From: an uncultured Pseudomonadota bacterium
GTDB lineage: Bacteria > Pseudomonadota > Gammaproteobacteria > Methylococcales > Methylomonadaceae
Length of the DNA stretch: 55,236 bases
NCBI GenBank assembly: GCA_903875455.1
Contig: CAIQWF010000244.1
Location: 1 to 55,236, forward strand
Reading direction: 5' to 3'
Below, piece by piece: positions 19,741-28,768 of the stretch (position 1 is its first letter; each line of letters opens with the position of its first letter). A program made the translations under genes and the position numbers. The notes beneath the pieces are model-generated. The model saw only the letters and a list, made by a program, of their open reading frames with translations. It was not told the DNA's origin and did not search any database.

Positions 19741-21645
19741 ATGCAAACACTGATTGAGTTTTTCGATATTAAAAATCTGATTCCGCACGGCTACTGCCTG
19801 AGCTGGAACGCTGTTTTGCTGTGGCTGCACGTGGCTTCTGACCTGCTGATTGCCCTGTCCTACTATTCCATTCCTGTGAGTCTGGCGTACTTCATTCATA
19901 AACGGAAGGATTTGCCTTACTCATGGCTGTTCTTTATGAGCGCATTATTTATTCTGGCCTGCGGCACCACGCATTTCATGTCTGCGGTGCTGGTCTGGAT
20001 TCCGCTATACTGGCTTGACGGCTATCTGAAACTGTTCACTGCAATTGTGTCGGTGGTGACAGCAATTGCAATGTTTTGGGTGATTCCACTGGCTTTGAAG
20101 CTGCCAAGCACCAAACAATTGCAGAACGAAATAGCGGAACGAAAAAAAGCGGAACTGGAACTTGAGCAATACCGTCATCATTTGGAAAAACTGGTTGAAG
20201 AACGCACTGCCGACTTATCGCTGGCCAAAGAAGCCGCCGAAGCGGCCAATATCGCCAAAAGCACCTTTATTGCCACCATGAGCCATGAACTGCGCACCCC
20301 GTTAAATGCCATTTTAGGTTTTTCCGAATTAATGCACCGGGATGAAGTTACCAGTTTTTCGCAAAGACAGATTCTCAATATTATCAATCGCAGCGGTATG
20401 CACCTGCTGTGCATGATTAACGATGTCCTGGACATTTCCAAAATTGAAGCAGGCCACCTGGAACTGGAAGCTCATGCCTTCGACCTGATTAAACTGCTTG
20501 AGGATATTGGCGACATGATTGGCCTGCGAGCCAGAAATAAACAGTTGAGTTTTAAACTGGAAATCACTCCTGAACTGAGCCGCTACATTAAAGCCGATAG
20601 CGGCAAACTGCGGCAAATCCTGATTAATCTGCTTGGCAACGCGGTAAAATTCACCAGTCAGGGCAGTGTCACATTACGGGCCTACACTTGCCCTACTGTC
20701 ATTGCCAATAAGGTAAAGCTAAGTATTGAGATTATTGATAGCGGCATAGGTATTCCCGCAGACAAACAACCGCAGCTGTTTAAACCTTTTGTGCAATTGG
20801 CCAGAAAAAATATGGAGGTTGAGGGTACGGGGCTGGGGCTGGCGATTTCCAAATCGCTGGTGGATCTGATGAACGGACAGATTAGCGTGACCAGCGTACC
20901 CGACGCAGGCTCAACATTTAAAATTGAATTGCCGGTGGCGCTTGCCAAAGCAGAAGATATTAGCGTTGCAGAAACACCGCTGCCGGTCAAAGGCCTGGCC
21001 CCGGACCAACCACAATGGCGACTATTGGTCGCCGATGACAATGCTGACAACCGCCTGCTGCTAACGAAAATGCTGACTGATGTCGGATTTGAAGTGCGTG
21101 AGGCGAAAAATGGTCTGGAAGCGCTTCAGGTCTTTGAAGACTGGCTGCCGCATCTCATCTGGATGGATATGCTGATGCCGGTAATGAATGGCTACCAGGC
21201 TACCGCCAATATCCGCCAGTTAAGCGGAGGCGATAAAACCAAAATTATTGCAGTGACCGCCAGTGTTTTTAAAGAACAATATGATGCCATCATCAATTCC
21301 GGTTGCGATGCGGTGTTACATAAACCGATCCAGGCCGGGGAAGTATTTGCGGCCCTGAGCAAATATCTGGGGGTGAAATTTATTTATCAGAATCATGCCG
21401 CAGTTGCCTTATCAGCGGCTCAGGAGCTTAGCGCCGAAACGCTGCGTCTGTTGCCAGAGGAATTAGCCCGGCAGTTGCACCAAGTCGCCTCAAATCTGGA
21501 TATTGACGAAACAAATGCCGTTATTGCGCAAATTCGCAGTCTGGTGCCTGATGTTGCTGAAGGTTTACAAAAACTGGCTGACAACTATCAGTTTGAAGAA
21601 ATCCTTCATCTCAGTGAAAATGCCGCAGTCCGTAATGAGCTTTAA
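19741..21645 (+). CDS. Ethylene-receptor-like hybrid histidine kinase
   Basis: A 634-residue kinase with no PAS or periplasmic domain. Its sensor is a short membrane domain (about 20-118) that matches the N-terminus of the plant ethylene receptor ETR1 and cyanobacterial relatives: SDLLIALSYYSIP, then FILACGTTHFM. The ETR1 ethylene and copper residues Asp25, Tyr32, Ile35, Pro36, Ile62, Cys65 and His69 correspond here to Asp34, Tyr41, Ile44, Pro45, Ile71, Cys74 and His78, with identical spacing. A coiled linker leads to HisKA (MSHELRTPLNA, His182), HATPase (GTGLGLAIS), a receiver (WMDMLMPVMNG, Asp476) and the shared tail. There is no GAF domain as in ETR1. Copper-dependent ethylene binding is predicted from family knowledge. 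A different gas or hydrophobic ligand is possible. Confidence 0.9.
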   Translation: MQTLIEFFDIKNLIPHGYCLSWNAVLLWLHVASDLLIALSYYSIPVSLAYFIHKRKDLPYSWLFFMSALFILACGTTHFMSAVLVWIPLYWLDGYLKLFTAIVSVVTAIAMFWVIPLALKLPSTKQLQNEIAERKKAELELEQYRHHLEKLVEERTADLSLAKEAAEAANIAKSTFIATMSHELRTPLNAILGFSELMHRDEVTSFSQRQILNIINRSGMHLLCMINDVLDISKIEAGHLELEAHAFDLIKLLEDIGDMIGLRARNKQLSFKLEITPELSRYIKADSGKLRQILINLLGNAVKFTSQGSVTLRAYTCPTVIANKVKLSIEIIDSGIGIPADKQPQLFKPFVQLARKNMEVEGTGLGLAISKSLVDLMNGQISVTSVPDAGSTFKIELPVALAKAEDISVAETPLPVKGLAPDQPQWRLLVADDNADNRLLLTKMLTDVGFEVREAKNGLEALQVFEDWLPHLIWMDMLMPVMNGYQATANIRQLSGGDKTKIIAVTASVFKEQYDAIINSGCDAVLHKPIQAGEVFAALSKYLGVKFIYQNHAAVALSAAQELSAETLRLLPEELARQLHQVASNLDIDETNAVIAQIRSLVPDVAEGLQKLADNYQFEEILHLSENAAVRNEL

Positions 21646-21798
21646 AGAATCATTGATGAAAATCGTCTGCATTTCGCCGCACTTCTGCCTGCATCATGCC
21701 ATTGTAGCGTTTATGGCTGTGATTTTAAGGCTGTTGAGCTTGCAGAAGCCGGATTTGCCTGTTCTCGCCTTCCTGCGTTATCGGGCAGTAACACGGCC

Positions 21799-22875
21799 AT
21801 GACTTTCGATCACAGTCAGCTGAAAAATGCCGGTGATATTCTGGTGGTGGATGACACCTTGGAAAATCTGTATTTTTTAAAAAATGTGCTGACTGATGCC
21901 GGTTATCGGGTAAGACCTGCCATTGATGGCGAACTGGCGTTGCGCTCTGTGCAGGCCAAACATCCCGCCCTGATTCTGCTGGATATTCGGATGCCGGGCA
22001 TGGACGGCTTTGAGGTGTGTCGCCGCCTGAAAGCCGACGAAAACACCCGCTCAATTCCGGTTATTTTTGCCAGTGCGATGACCGATGTCAGCGATAAAGT
22101 CAAAGGTTTTGAGCTGGGCGCGGTTGATTATGTTACCAAACCGCTAAATGCCAAAGAAGTGCTGATGCGGGTCGCCACCCATTTGAGCCTGTTTATGGCA
22201 CAGCGGCAATTGCAGCAGCAAAACCGGCAACTGCGGGAAGCCATCGAACAGGCTGAAGCAGGTAACCGGGCCTTAAAGCTGGCGGAACAGCAACTGGCCG
22301 CTTATAGTGAAAATCTGGAACAGATTGTCGCCGAACGAACCCTGGCATTGGCAGAAGCCAACCAGAAACTGCGGGAACTGAGTGAACACGACGAACTGAC
22401 CGGTATTGCCAACCGGCGTAAATTTGATGCCGTCTGGCAGTATGAATGCAAACGGGTGTCACGGCTTGGCACTTCCTTGGCCGTGATTATGATTGATATT
22501 GATCATTTCAAAGAATATAACGATTATTACGGTCATCAGTGCGGTGATGTCTGTTTGCAGCAGGTGGCAAAGGCGATGGCAAGCAAGGTGCAACGCGCCA
22601 GCGATTTATTGGCACGTTATGGCGGCGAAGAGTTTGTGGTGATTTTGATCGGCATTACTGAAGCAGATGCCAGACAAATGGCCGAGTCAATTCGCGCAAG
22701 TGTTGAGGAGCTGGCCATTCCGCATCCGAAAAATAGCGCCGCCGCCGTTGTTACCATCAGTTTGGGGCTGGCTTTTTGGCCATCTGCGCTAAAATATAAC
22801 TCCTTTGCCTTACTTGCCGAAGCTGACAGCAGGTTGTATCAGGCTAAACACGCGGGGCGCAACCAGGTAGTTTGA
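21799..22875 (+). CDS. Response regulator with diguanylate cyclase (REC-GGDEF)
   Basis: A 358-residue PleD/WspR-like output protein. The receiver (about 10-125) has ILVVDDT, the phospho-acceptor in LLDIRMPGMDG (Asp62) and the switch lysine in VTKPL. A coiled linker (130-190) leads to a GGDEF domain with DELTGIANRRKF and the catalytic GGEEF at residues 275-279. RASD directly upstream is the inhibitory I-site (RxxD) at PleD spacing, so product feedback by c-di-GMP is likely. It makes c-di-GMP from two GTP when phosphorylated. It lies between kinases three and four of the array and ends 5 bp before the next start, so one of these kinases is its likely partner. Confidence 0.93.
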   Translation: MTFDHSQLKNAGDILVVDDTLENLYFLKNVLTDAGYRVRPAIDGELALRSVQAKHPALILLDIRMPGMDGFEVCRRLKADENTRSIPVIFASAMTDVSDKVKGFELGAVDYVTKPLNAKEVLMRVATHLSLFMAQRQLQQQNRQLREAIEQAEAGNRALKLAEQQLAAYSENLEQIVAERTLALAEANQKLRELSEHDELTGIANRRKFDAVWQYECKRVSRLGTSLAVIMIDIDHFKEYNDYYGHQCGDVCLQQVAKAMASKVQRASDLLARYGGEEFVVILIGITEADARQMAESIRASVEELAIPHPKNSAAAVVTISLGLAFWPSALKYNSFALLAEADSRLYQAKHAGRNQVV

Positions 22876-22880
22876 AGCAA

Positions 22881-25800
22881 ATGAAATCACAATCCAAACT
22901 GACAAAACTATTTTCCCCCTTTGGATTTAGCATTTATCTGCGCAAATATCTGTTTATCTCGATCAGCTGGAGCGCTCTGGTTGGTGCCTCGTTAGCATGG
23001 AACATTTACCAGATAAAAGGCAATACCGTGCTAACTGCAAGCGCCGCAGCCCGCGCCAGCATTAACAAGGATATTATTTTTCGCAAATGGGCGACTTCAC
23101 ACGGCGGCGTTTATGTGCCGCCCACAAAAATCACCCCGCCGAATCCGTACCTGAAAATCGCGGAACGCGATGTGGTCACCACCACCGGCAAGAGTTTGAC
23201 CCTGATAAATCCGGCTTATATGCTGCGGGAGCTGCAAAACAACTTTGGCGATGAATACGGCAATCGCAGCCATTTGACCAGCTTAAAGCCGCTAAATCCC
23301 CACAATGCTGCCGATGCCTGGGAAACCAAAGCATTGCAGGGATTTGAACGCGGCAATAAAGAACTAATGGAAGTGCAGCAAATAAACGGCCAGGCTTTTT
23401 TAAGATTAATGCGTCCATTTATTGTTGATAAAGGCTGTCTCAAATGCCATGCAGTGCAGGGATATAAACTCGGTGATATTCGCGGCGGCATCAGCATCGC
23501 AATATCCCTTAGCGCTTATCTGGCTCAGGAGCAGCAGCTAAGCCGAAAACTAATGCTGTCGCATGGCCTGATCTGGTTAATCGGCTTAATCGCTCAGGGA
23601 TTGGCTTATCGACATGAGTATCGGTTAAACAGCAAACGCAAACTCGCCGAATCAAAATTACGCCTGAGTGAACACCGCGCCAGATCATTGCTGGATATTA
23701 ACCTGCGGGCTTATAGCCTTAGTGAAGCCGAACTGCTGCAAGCCACCCTGGAACAGGCGGAAAAACTCACCGGCAGCCAGATCGCTTACGCACATTTTAT
23801 CAACCCGGATCAGGAAACCTTGACCTTTGGTATCTGGTCATCCAACACCTTGCAAGCTTGTGATGTCCTGCACGACAACCATTATCCGATTGCCAAAGCC
23901 GGGATTTGGGCTGACTGTTTCAGAGAAAAGCGGGCCATTATCTGCAACGATTATCAGGCAGAGGTTTCCAAAAAAGGTTTGCCTGAAGGCCATGTTCATC
24001 TATCACGGCTGATGAGTGTGCCAGTGATGCACAGTGGCAAAGTGCATATGATTATCGGAGTCGGTAATAAAGACGAAGATTACGATAACAGCGACTTGCA
24101 GGAGCTGGAGTTAATTGCCAGTTCGCTTTGGTCAATGATAGAACGCAAACGCGCTGAAATAGCCTTGCACAGCAGTGAAAATCAACTGGCGCTGATTTAT
24201 GCCAATGTCCATGATTCGGTTTTTGTGGTGGCGGTTGAAGCCAATCAGCAGTTTCGTTTTGCTTCAGTCAATCCCAGATTTCTTGAAACCACAAAACTAG
24301 AAAAACAGCAGGTAGTGGGAAAACCGGTGCAGGAGGTTATTCCATCGTCTTCAAATAGTCTGGTACTGGAAAAATACCGACAGGCGATTGCCACCGGAGA
24401 AACCGTAAGCTGGGAAGAAACCAGCGACTATCCTGCAGGCCGGAAAGTCGGCGAAGTCAGCGTTTCGCCGGTTTTTGACATTCAGGGAAACTGTAGCCAC
24501 CTGATAGGCACGGTACATGACATCACCGAGCGCAAGCAGGCCGAGCTTGAACTGACCCAGTATCAGGATCATCTGGAAGAGTTGGTGAAAAGCAAAACCG
24601 CAGAACTGGTTAACGCCAAGGAAGCGGCTGATAAAGCCAACATTGCCAAAAGCACCTTTCTCGCCACCATGAGCCATGAACTGCGGACTCCGCTGAATGC
24701 CATCCTGGGCTTTTCTGACCTGATGAGCCGCGATGAAAACAGCAGTGCCTCGCAAAAAGAAACCTTGAGCATCATCAACCGCAGCGGTGCACATTTGCTC
24801 AGCATGATTAACGATGTGCTGGACATTTCCAAAATTGAGGCAGGTCGGCTTGAAGTTGACCTGCAAGCGATTGACCTGATTGCTTTGCTCCAGGATATCG
24901 GCAATATCGCCGGTGTCAATGCCAGCAACCGGCAATTAAGTTTTAGTCTGGAAATGGCACCAAACCTGCCGCAGCATGTGAAAACCGACAGCGGCAAATT
25001 GCGGCAGGTTTTGATTAATCTGTTAGGCAATGCCACAAAATTTACCCGGCAAGGCGGCATCATGTTACGCGCCAATAGCCGCGCACTGCCAAGTGCCGCC
25101 ATGATTATGCTGGAGCTTGAAGTGATTGATACCGGGGTGGGGATTCCTGAGGAACATCAGCAGGATTTGTTCAAGCCGTTTGTGCAGGTGCGGCAACCCA
25201 ATGCCGACACGCAAGGTACAGGGCTGGGTCTGGCCATTTCCAAATCGCTGGTGGAATTGCTGGGCGGACATATCAGCGTCACCAGTGCTAATGGTGTCGG
25301 CTCAACCTTTAAAATTGAACTGCCGGTAGAAATTGCCGAAACCGATGATGTGATGGTGGAAGAGGACTGGAATCCTATCAAAAGCCTTGCTCCGCACCAG
25401 CCGGCCTGGCGGTTGCTGGTGGTTGATGACAACCCGGACAACCGTTTGTTACTGTATCAACTGTTAACCGGAGTCGGCTTTCAGGTGCGCGAAGCCTGCA
25501 ATGGTCAGGAGGCAGTTGAGCTGTATCAGCAATGGCAACCGCATTTAATCTGGATGGATATGCGGATGCCGGTGCTGGACGGTTATCAGGCCACCGCCAA
25601 AATCCGCCGGCTTAAAGGCGGAGATGCGGTAAAAATCATTGCCCTCACCGCCAATGCCTTCAGTCAGGAGCACCAAAACATCATCAATGCCGGTTGTGAT
25701 GCGGTATTGTATAAACCTTTCCACGCCCCGGAACTGTTTGCGGCCTTGATGAGCTGTTTACCGGTGAAATTTATTTACCGCGATATTCCTGATATTGTAA

Positions 25801-26027
25801 GCTCGCCAAAACAAGAACTCAGCGCTCAAATACTGATGGCTCTGCCTGTGGCATTACAGCAGCAGCTGCACCAAGCTGCCCTGAATCTGGATATGGAAGA
25901 AGCTGATGCTATCATTGCAGAAATTCGCGCCATCGCCCCGGCTGTGGCCGATGGCTTGCAAAATCTGGTTCAGCAATATCAATTTGACCAAATTATTCAG
26001 CTCACCGAAATGCTGACAGATCGCTAA
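22881..26027 (+). CDS. Hybrid histidine kinase with heme (Tll0287-like) sensor, GAF and PAS
   Basis: Fourth kinase, about 1048 residues from ATG 22881, with AGGTAG upstream. A TTG at 22872 overlapping the previous stop is the alternative. After a membrane helix (about 22-44) comes a periplasmic DUF3365/Tll0287-like domain with a c-type heme motif CLKCH (186-190) in the family context of RPFIVDKGCLKCH and GDIRGGISIAI. A second helix (about 225-243), a GAF domain (about 270-430) and one PAS domain (435-555) precede HisKA (MSHELRTPLNA, His599), HATPase (GTGLGLAIS), a receiver (WMDMRMPVLDG, Asp893) and the shared tail. Covalent heme on the periplasmic face suggests sensing of redox state, oxygen or NO, but this is inference. 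Confidence 0.9.
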   Translation: MKSQSKLTKLFSPFGFSIYLRKYLFISISWSALVGASLAWNIYQIKGNTVLTASAAARASINKDIIFRKWATSHGGVYVPPTKITPPNPYLKIAERDVVTTTGKSLTLINPAYMLRELQNNFGDEYGNRSHLTSLKPLNPHNAADAWETKALQGFERGNKELMEVQQINGQAFLRLMRPFIVDKGCLKCHAVQGYKLGDIRGGISIAISLSAYLAQEQQLSRKLMLSHGLIWLIGLIAQGLAYRHEYRLNSKRKLAESKLRLSEHRARSLLDINLRAYSLSEAELLQATLEQAEKLTGSQIAYAHFINPDQETLTFGIWSSNTLQACDVLHDNHYPIAKAGIWADCFREKRAIICNDYQAEVSKKGLPEGHVHLSRLMSVPVMHSGKVHMIIGVGNKDEDYDNSDLQELELIASSLWSMIERKRAEIALHSSENQLALIYANVHDSVFVVAVEANQQFRFASVNPRFLETTKLEKQQVVGKPVQEVIPSSSNSLVLEKYRQAIATGETVSWEETSDYPAGRKVGEVSVSPVFDIQGNCSHLIGTVHDITERKQAELELTQYQDHLEELVKSKTAELVNAKEAADKANIAKSTFLATMSHELRTPLNAILGFSDLMSRDENSSASQKETLSIINRSGAHLLSMINDVLDISKIEAGRLEVDLQAIDLIALLQDIGNIAGVNASNRQLSFSLEMAPNLPQHVKTDSGKLRQVLINLLGNATKFTRQGGIMLRANSRALPSAAMIMLELEVIDTGVGIPEEHQQDLFKPFVQVRQPNADTQGTGLGLAISKSLVELLGGHISVTSANGVGSTFKIELPVEIAETDDVMVEEDWNPIKSLAPHQPAWRLLVVDDNPDNRLLLYQLLTGVGFQVREACNGQEAVELYQQWQPHLIWMDMRMPVLDGYQATAKIRRLKGGDAVKIIALTANAFSQEHQNIINAGCDAVLYKPFHAPELFAALMSCLPVKFIYRDIPDIVSSPKQELSAQILMALPVALQQQLHQAALNLDMEEADAIIAEIRAIAPAVADGLQNLVQQYQFDQIIQLTEMLTDR

Positions 26028-26028
26028 A

Positions 26029-28371
26029 ATGCAGAAAATACCGCTTATGCTCAACTCACCCTCTTCCCTGTTCCGCCTAATGCGGGTATTTGTGATTTCG
26101 TTACTGCCGTTTTTGCTGATAGAGCTGTTTCGGGAACAGTTTTATTCGGTGATGGATTCCTTGTATTATCTGGCTTTTCACAATCTAACCGAATTTTTTA
26201 GCATTGTTGTTTCTTTTTCAATCTTCGGCATCACCTGGTACAGCTATGAACAATCGCAAAATCAGCACAGCCTGTTTTTAGGAACTATTTTTCTTGGCAT
26301 GGGGTTAATGGATTTAATGCACGTTCTGGGGTATAGCGGAATGCCGGCATTTATCACTGCCAATTCACCGCTAAAATCAACCCAATACTGGACTGCGGCG
26401 CGGCTGTATATGGCAACAGGCTTTTTAACCAGTGCTTACATTTATCCTGGCAGCCGCTGCATTTTTTTATCGAAAACCACACTGTTCAGCATCAATCTTC
26501 TGGTTCCGGCTCTGGTTTTTTGCGCAGTCACATATTTTCCGCAGCAGCTTCCGGTCACCATTATAGAAGGCGTAGGGCTTACAGCTTTTAAGAAAAACTG
26601 CGAATATCTGATTATTTTTTTGCTGTGCCTGGCTATTGCGGCCTATTGGCAGCGGATGAACAAAACCAATGAATCACATCTGATTTATTTTCTGTTTTCG
26701 TTTGTGATTTGTATTTTCAGTGAAGCGATTTTTGCCGGCTATAAAAGCGTATTTGATACTTATAGCGTGATTGGGCATTTTTATAAAATTGCCGCATTTT
26801 CGCTGATTTACAAAGCCTTGTTCGCCTCAACCGTAAAAACCCCTTATTCTGCCCTGTGTGCTGAAGTTGCCGAACGGGCCGAAACTGAAAAAAAACTGCT
26901 TGGTTATCGCGAGCATTTGGAAGAGCTGGTAAGACAACGCACTGCTGAACTGGAAGCAACCAAAAACGCAGCCGAAGCGGCCAATATTGCCAAAAGCGCC
27001 TTTATTGCCACCATGAGTCACGAATTGCGCACCCCGCTAAATGCAATTTTGGGTTTTTCCGAGCTGCTGAGCCGGGATGAAAATGCCACTGCCGCCCAAA
27101 AAGAAACCCTCAGCATCATCAACCGCAGCGGCGCTCATCTGCTTGGCATGATTAACGATGTGCTGGATATTTCCAAAATTGAAGCAGGCCGGCAGGAGCT
27201 GGATTTGCAAGCCTTGGATTTACCCAAGCTGTTGCAGGATATTAGCGAAATGATGAGTGTTCGTGCCAGCGAAAAGCAGCTGAATTTCAGACTGGAAATA
27301 TCGCCGGACATCCCGCAATACATTAAAGCCGACAGTAGCAAATTGCGGCAGATTCTGATTAATCTGCTCGGCAACGCGGTCAAATTCACCTCGCAGGGCA
27401 GCGTGATATTGCGGATTAATGCCAGACCATTGGCTAACGCCGCCATGCAGCTGTTAGCCATTGAAGTTGCCGATAGCGGCGCCGGGATTCCTGAAGACAA
27501 GCTGGGCATCCTGTTCGAGCCTTTTATGCAGCTACCGCAGGCCAACTTGGACACCACAGGCACCGGATTGGGTCTGGCAATTTCCAAATCGCTGGTGGAA
27601 TTGATGGGCGGACAGATCAGTGTCAGCAGTTTGCTGAATGTCGGCTCCACTTTTAAAATTGAACTACCGGTCTCGCTGGCGGCTAACGATGACATTACCG
27701 TTGAAGAAGACTGGAATCCGGTGAAATGTCTGGCGCCAAACCAGCCGGCCTGGCGGTTATTGGTGGCTGATGACAATCCTGACAATCGCCTGCTGCTGGT
27801 CAAAATCCTCACCTCGGTCGGTTTTTTGGTGCGGGAAGTCCAAAATGGTGAAGAAGCCATTAAGCTGTTTGAGCAATGGCGGCCGCATTTAATCTGGATG
27901 GATATGTGGATGCCGGTGCTGGATGGTTATCAGGCCACCGCACAAATCCGCAAACTTGACGGCGGCGACGCGGTTAAAATCATTGCCATCACCGCCAGTG
28001 CTTTCACGGAAGGTCATGAAAGCATCATTAATGCCGGTTGTGATGGGGTGCTGCATAAGCCGTTTCACGCCCCGGAACTGTTTGCCGCCTTAATGAGCTG
28101 TTTGAATGTGAAATTCATTTATCGCGACATTCCCAGCGTTGAAGTCTCGCCCCGGCAAAAAATCAGCGCTGAAGCCTTAAGCTCCCTGCCGCTGGCATTG
28201 CGGCAACAGCTGCATGAAGCCGCGTCAAATCTGGATATGGAAGAAACTGAAATTGTCACCCAGCAAATTCGGCAACTTGCGCCTGAGCTTGCCGATGCGT
28301 TACGCGACCTGGCTCAGCAATATGAGTTCGGGCAGATTATCGGCCTGACAGAAGCTGCAAACAACCTCTAA
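26029..28371 (+). CDS. Hybrid histidine kinase with MASE3 membrane sensor
   Basis: Fifth and last kinase of the array, 780 residues, starting one base after the previous stop. The first 270 residues are a multi-helix MASE3-type membrane domain (HNLTEFFSIVVSFSIFG, then FLGMGLMDLMHVLGY). There is no PAS domain: a coiled linker leads straight to HisKA (MSHELRTPLNA, His331), HATPase (NLLGNAVKF, GTGLGLAIS), a receiver with WMDMWMPVLDG (Asp625) and the shared helical tail. The MASE3 ligand is not established. The kinase-receiver half is most like that of the fourth kinase (both have KPFHAPELFAALMSCL), which suggests a recent duplication with sensor replacement. Confidence 0.9.
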   Translation: MQKIPLMLNSPSSLFRLMRVFVISLLPFLLIELFREQFYSVMDSLYYLAFHNLTEFFSIVVSFSIFGITWYSYEQSQNQHSLFLGTIFLGMGLMDLMHVLGYSGMPAFITANSPLKSTQYWTAARLYMATGFLTSAYIYPGSRCIFLSKTTLFSINLLVPALVFCAVTYFPQQLPVTIIEGVGLTAFKKNCEYLIIFLLCLAIAAYWQRMNKTNESHLIYFLFSFVICIFSEAIFAGYKSVFDTYSVIGHFYKIAAFSLIYKALFASTVKTPYSALCAEVAERAETEKKLLGYREHLEELVRQRTAELEATKNAAEAANIAKSAFIATMSHELRTPLNAILGFSELLSRDENATAAQKETLSIINRSGAHLLGMINDVLDISKIEAGRQELDLQALDLPKLLQDISEMMSVRASEKQLNFRLEISPDIPQYIKADSSKLRQILINLLGNAVKFTSQGSVILRINARPLANAAMQLLAIEVADSGAGIPEDKLGILFEPFMQLPQANLDTTGTGLGLAISKSLVELMGGQISVSSLLNVGSTFKIELPVSLAANDDITVEEDWNPVKCLAPNQPAWRLLVADDNPDNRLLLVKILTSVGFLVREVQNGEEAIKLFEQWRPHLIWMDMWMPVLDGYQATAQIRKLDGGDAVKIIAITASAFTEGHESIINAGCDGVLHKPFHAPELFAALMSCLNVKFIYRDIPSVEVSPRQKISAEALSSLPLALRQQLHEAASNLDMEETEIVTQQIRQLAPELADALRDLAQQYEFGQIIGLTEAANNL

Positions 28372-28388
28372 GCTTGAAAAAATAAGTT

Positions 28389-28586
28389 ATGAATTCTGTG
28401 CTCTCACCTTGCATCAGACAATGTTGTCTGGATGAAAATGATATCTGCCTCGGTTGCTTTCGGGTCTTAGCGGAAATTACCGGTTGGCAGCGGGCAGGTG
28501 ACCCGCAGCGTCTTCTGATATTGCAGGCGGTTGAAAAGCGTCGGCAGAACCACAAACAAAAATATGGTAGCGGGTTAAATGTGTAA
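28389..28586 (+). CDS. DUF1289 family small cysteine protein
   Basis: A 65-residue protein with the DUF1289 pattern SPCIRQCCLD, then CLGCFRVLAEITGW. The cysteines fall at positions 8, 12, 13, 20 and 23, suggesting a bound metal or iron-sulfur centre. The function of the family is not known. It starts 17 bp after the MASE3 kinase and may be read from the same transcript. The 180 bp that follow hold no feature I can recognise. Confidence 0.85.
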   Translation: MNSVLSPCIRQCCLDENDICLGCFRVLAEITGWQRAGDPQRLLILQAVEKRRQNHKQKYGSGLNV

Positions 28587-28768
28587 TTCGCAGCTTGGGT
28601 TAAACGACTTAACCACAAACGATTTGTTTTTCAAAATCGGAATTGAGGCACGATAACGTCATTGGCTTGCTTATTAATCATGTCGAGTTTGGGCGCAATA
28701 TTTATGCGTAACCACAGACTTAACTCACAATCCTCTATTTTTTCAAAACACTGTCTAAGCTATTGAAC

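Noticed and set aside
24351-24935. Minus-strand open frame of 194 codons under the heme-sensor kinase
   Set aside because: It overlaps conserved PAS and HisKA coding sequence on the opposite strand, with no family resemblance of its own.
27135-27860. Minus-strand open frame of 241 codons under the MASE3 kinase
   Set aside because: It is antisense to conserved kinase motifs. Similar frames appear under the other kinases at the same place, as expected from duplicated DNA.
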